From the NCBI RefSeq assembly GCF_000003605.2, contig NW_003158227.1:34872-57622 (forward strand): a DNA stretch of 22,751 nt, given 5' to 3'. Made by a program: the position numbers and the translations under genes. Below are positions 20,181 through 22,751 of the stretch, in pieces; within the stretch, counting starts at the first letter, position 1, and each line of letters opens with the position of its first letter. A model generated the notes under the pieces. The model was not told where the DNA came from and did not search any database. It saw only the letters and a list, made by a program, of their open reading frames with translations. The stretch is from Saccoglossus kowalevskii. Taxonomy: Eukaryota > Hemichordata > Enteropneusta > Harrimaniidae.

Positions 20181-20811
20181 TGGAAGACTTGGGCTTGAGT
20201 TTTGCTGGTCATTTACTCAGCCGTGATGACATTACATATTGTGAATTATCTTATATTATTTGAATACAGTTTGTATCCAATATCAAATGTTCAGTTCATG
20301 TTTTCATTAGATATTTTCATGGTTGCATGCATACAAATATTAAAAATACAAAAAAAAGCAATAATCTACGAGATGTGCCTTTTGACAAAGAACCAGTTCT
20401 GTAATTTATAATCTTAATTTGTAAAAATAAGTAAGATGTTTTATATTGGACTCGAGAAAGATGTAAATGTAGTCTCAGGACTATGACCGTAACTTACATT
20501 GACACAAAGTGTATAACTTGTTCTGACTGCATTCTAGCAGTCGTGGAGCCTGTTATCCAGTCATATGCTTCAATACATACAATATACATTTGTTTAACAA
20601 GGATGTATTAAACATTTAAGAACAGTGACCACACCAGTGACTTTTACTGTAGTTCTATATAGTTCTGTCAACTGCACAAATGGTATTTATAATCAGCATA
20701 TCTGTTGGTAAAGGTCATGGGATGGCACTTGTGGTCATGATTATACCAATAGCTGCTGGATTGACCATTATCCACTGATATACGCTATTAATAAATGCTA
20801 GATGAGTAATC

Positions 20812-20825
20812 AATAAATCAATAAA
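20812..20825 (+). promoter_or_regulatory. Candidate poly(A) signal (paired AATAAA)
   Basis: CAATAAATCAATAAAG has two AATAAA hexamers 8 nt apart, followed by GTTCTGTTTGAG, a modest GU-rich element. Confidence 0.35.
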
Positions 20826-20889
20826 GTTCTGTTTGAGTATGAAATAACGCAAAGTTGTTTCGTCATTCGGGAAAACATAATTTAATCCA

Positions 20890-21057
20890 AAATGAAATAA
20901 TACCGTTTCCCATGAATTCTTCAATATGGGAAAAACTGTACATTTTTGTACAATAATAATCTTCACAAACATGTTCATTTAAACCGAAATGAAACTGTTT
21001 CTCATCAATATGGGAAAGGCTGTACATTGTTGTACAATAATAATCTTCACAAAGATG
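20890..21057. repeat. 84-bp imperfect tandem duplication with conserved hairpin
   Basis: CAATATGGGAAAAACTGTAC at 20922 and CAATATGGGAAAGGCTGTAC at 21006 are 84 bp apart; both are followed by TGTACAATAATAATCTTCAC and AAA(C/G)ATG. Each copy holds a hairpin of TGTACA-4 nt-TGTACA (loops TTTT and TTGT). The duplication covers about 20890-20973 and 20986-21057. Confidence 0.9.
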
Positions 21058-21441
21058 ATATCTTTGTTACTGTAAAATATTGCAAGTGACCATATTGTGA
21101 AAATATGATTTTGACAGAAGAGACCAAAATGACTGTATTTTTTTCAAAGTAAGGCAAGTCTCAATAAGTTAATAAAAATACTTTTTTTGAAAGGACCAGT
21201 GGAGTCGAGACCAGCCTAAACAAACAATGTTTGTTGGCAGTGTCTTTTCTCATCATTGGTTGTGTATTTGAAAAGTTTTTACATATTCTTTGCACAGATA
21301 CTAACTTAAAAACTTTGCTTATATTAAAAAGAGCATTGTTTATCTTATTAAACATATTTAATAATTGTATTTGATATATAGTCTGTGGTCATGTGTACAT
21401 ACGTTGTCAAAGCTTTTGTAAAACAAAAGTCTGCTTTTGGT

Positions 21442-21447
21442 AATAAA
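21442..21447 (+). promoter_or_regulatory. Candidate distal poly(A) signal
   Basis: AATAAA is followed 35-65 nt later by the strongly GU-rich stretch TTTTTGTGTGTATGTGTGG (21484-21502). This is the best-formed cleavage site downstream of the gene and would give a 3' UTR of about 2.3 kb. Confidence 0.45.
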
Positions 21448-21509
21448 CATTTAGGTGTAAAGGCATTCATTGATGTTGACAATTTTTGTGTGTATGTGTG
21501 GTATGTCTA

Positions 21510-22751
21510 TTGCAATGCTATAGGACATTGATCTTAAATCCACAAGTTTCTATCTATTATGACTATTTCCTGCACACTTTCTCAAAACAATTCAATGGTT
21601 CCCGGCGTTCCTTGTGAATGACTAGTAGGCTGCAGGTAACTGGTAATCGCCATATTGTTCCACTGGGTCGGTATTCCGGCTCAAAGCCACGTGACTAATA
21701 AAGTGCGTAATTTGAAAATATTCTAATATTCGTTTTCTGTGAACAAGTCTTCATTATGCCATGCCCATACATTCTACCTGCTTAGACTTGCATATTTGAG
21801 ATGTTTCTGGTATTTCTCGTTTCTGTACAAACAAATTTATAACAAAAACAAAAAATGTTTTTTATTCACCCAACTTTCGAGAGTAAAAGGAAACCCCTGC
21901 TCTAGGGCCACGAGCGTAAGCACTGATGTCAGGTAACCAAGGGAAAGTGATGGACCAATCAGAATGCCGGAACCATTACTGGCCTCTAGTGGCTTGGTAT
22001 AGTATGCGCCAACTCAAAACAAGAGACTTGGTGAGCAAAGCCATAGAGGGAGCCATATTACTTGATCAGGTTAAAGACTATTTTTATTAACCAACTACAC
22101 ATTGAAAAATACTACTGGTATTAAGTAGCATTCAGACTCAAAACTCCCTTGACCAGAACTGATATGGCTGTTTGCCGGCCATTTTTAATCAAATTAAGAA
22201 ATGACATGGATCAGCAACTGACCTGTTCAAATGTTTCTTAGGTCAAATATGTACAACTATCAAAAAGAAAAAAAAAATCAACTTGCATATTTGTACCATT
22301 ATGTCTTGTCTTTGTACCACGTTTGAACAATTCAGTCTAGGCATGTCAGAGAAAAGATTTTGATGAATAGAACCAAGAACACAAGTCTTTGTTTTAGACT
22401 TTACTGACAAGGATTACATCGTACAGTAGATGGCTCTATGGGAAAGGAGAGGGAATTTGCAGGCTTGTATGTAGATATGTCTATATACAACTTCTAGAGA
22501 ATATTTATATAAGATATCTTTTATTTTGATGTTATGCATACTAGAACATCACAAGCATTTTACACATGTATAACATTTCTATTAAATGTACGTATTCTAC
22601 ATAGTAGACAGATGAATTCACAAATAATGCTTTGATGAGACAGTGTCCGATGCAATCCATGATGGCTGGTATGACACATATGCAAACTAATACACCCTTT
22701 GCAATCTAATCTACCGTAAGTGTAAATACCAGGAATTGTATTCATTTCAAT
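21510..22751. other. 3' flank, nothing recognised
   Basis: No exon, RNA gene or transposon protein recognised on either strand. A slightly more GC-rich patch at about 21594-21980 has a short inverted match (AATGGTTCC...GGC at both ends) that is too weak to call as an element. Confidence 0.45.

Noticed and set aside
21594-21980. Possible inverted-repeat element (AATGGTTCC-GGC ends)
   Set aside because: Match is only about 15 bases with a mismatch and an indel; no further support.

Overview
This is a eukaryotic (animal) genomic window. It is A+T-rich, has spliceosomal GT-AG introns, and carries a decayed non-LTR retrotransposon, microsatellites and short inverted-repeat (MITE-like) elements. 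The one gene I can support is a 12-coding-exon angiomotin (AMOT/AMOTL family) orthologue on the + strand at about 12450-19198, with its 3' UTR beyond. The relatively compact introns (about 100-1150 bp), single angiomotin-type gene body and repeat types suggest an invertebrate, most likely a marine deuterostome or lophotrochozoan. I cannot fix the species from the sequence.

Layout. 1-937: 3' part of a dead LINE-like element (reverse-transcriptase YADD motif, frameshifts, TAAA-rich tail). 938-4574: no gene; two nested inverted-repeat structures at 1076-1630. 4575-4780: a (AAAT)n microsatellite running into a 19-bp tandem array. 4781-12449: no coding gene recognised. It holds a CpG-dense stretch at about 6780-7515 (promoter candidate) and a well-bounded 150-nt exon candidate at 10113-10262 that could be 5' UTR of angiomotin. 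12450-19198: angiomotin. 19199-about 21450: likely 3' UTR and flank, with a 45-bp minisatellite, a foldback element, an 84-bp tandem duplication and several AATAAA signals. 21450-22751: nothing recognised.

The angiomotin gene. Exon 1 encodes a disordered N-terminus with a PPxY motif (WW-domain ligand for YAP-type proteins) and a basic H/R-rich patch containing a possible LATS site. Exons 2-10 encode the long AMOT coiled-coil/lipid-binding region, the most family-diagnostic part. Exons 10-12 encode a Ser/Gly/Gln-rich repeat segment and a short helical tail ending in FWKM, a possible hydrophobic PDZ ligand. All eleven splice junctions agree in phase except that a one-base frame discrepancy must lie inside exon 10 (18188-18387). 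Read literally, the protein stops at 18385-18387 (741 residues). Restoring frame lets exons 11-12 join and gives about 801 residues.

I found no evidence of a wholly new biological system. The observations most worth checking are the exon-10 frame break beside a coding minisatellite, a MITE abutting the exon-9 splice donor, a duplicated end-of-coiled-coil motif in the C-terminal exons, a DSGxxS degron-like motif across the exon 1/2 junction, and the candidate 5' UTR exon and uORF.
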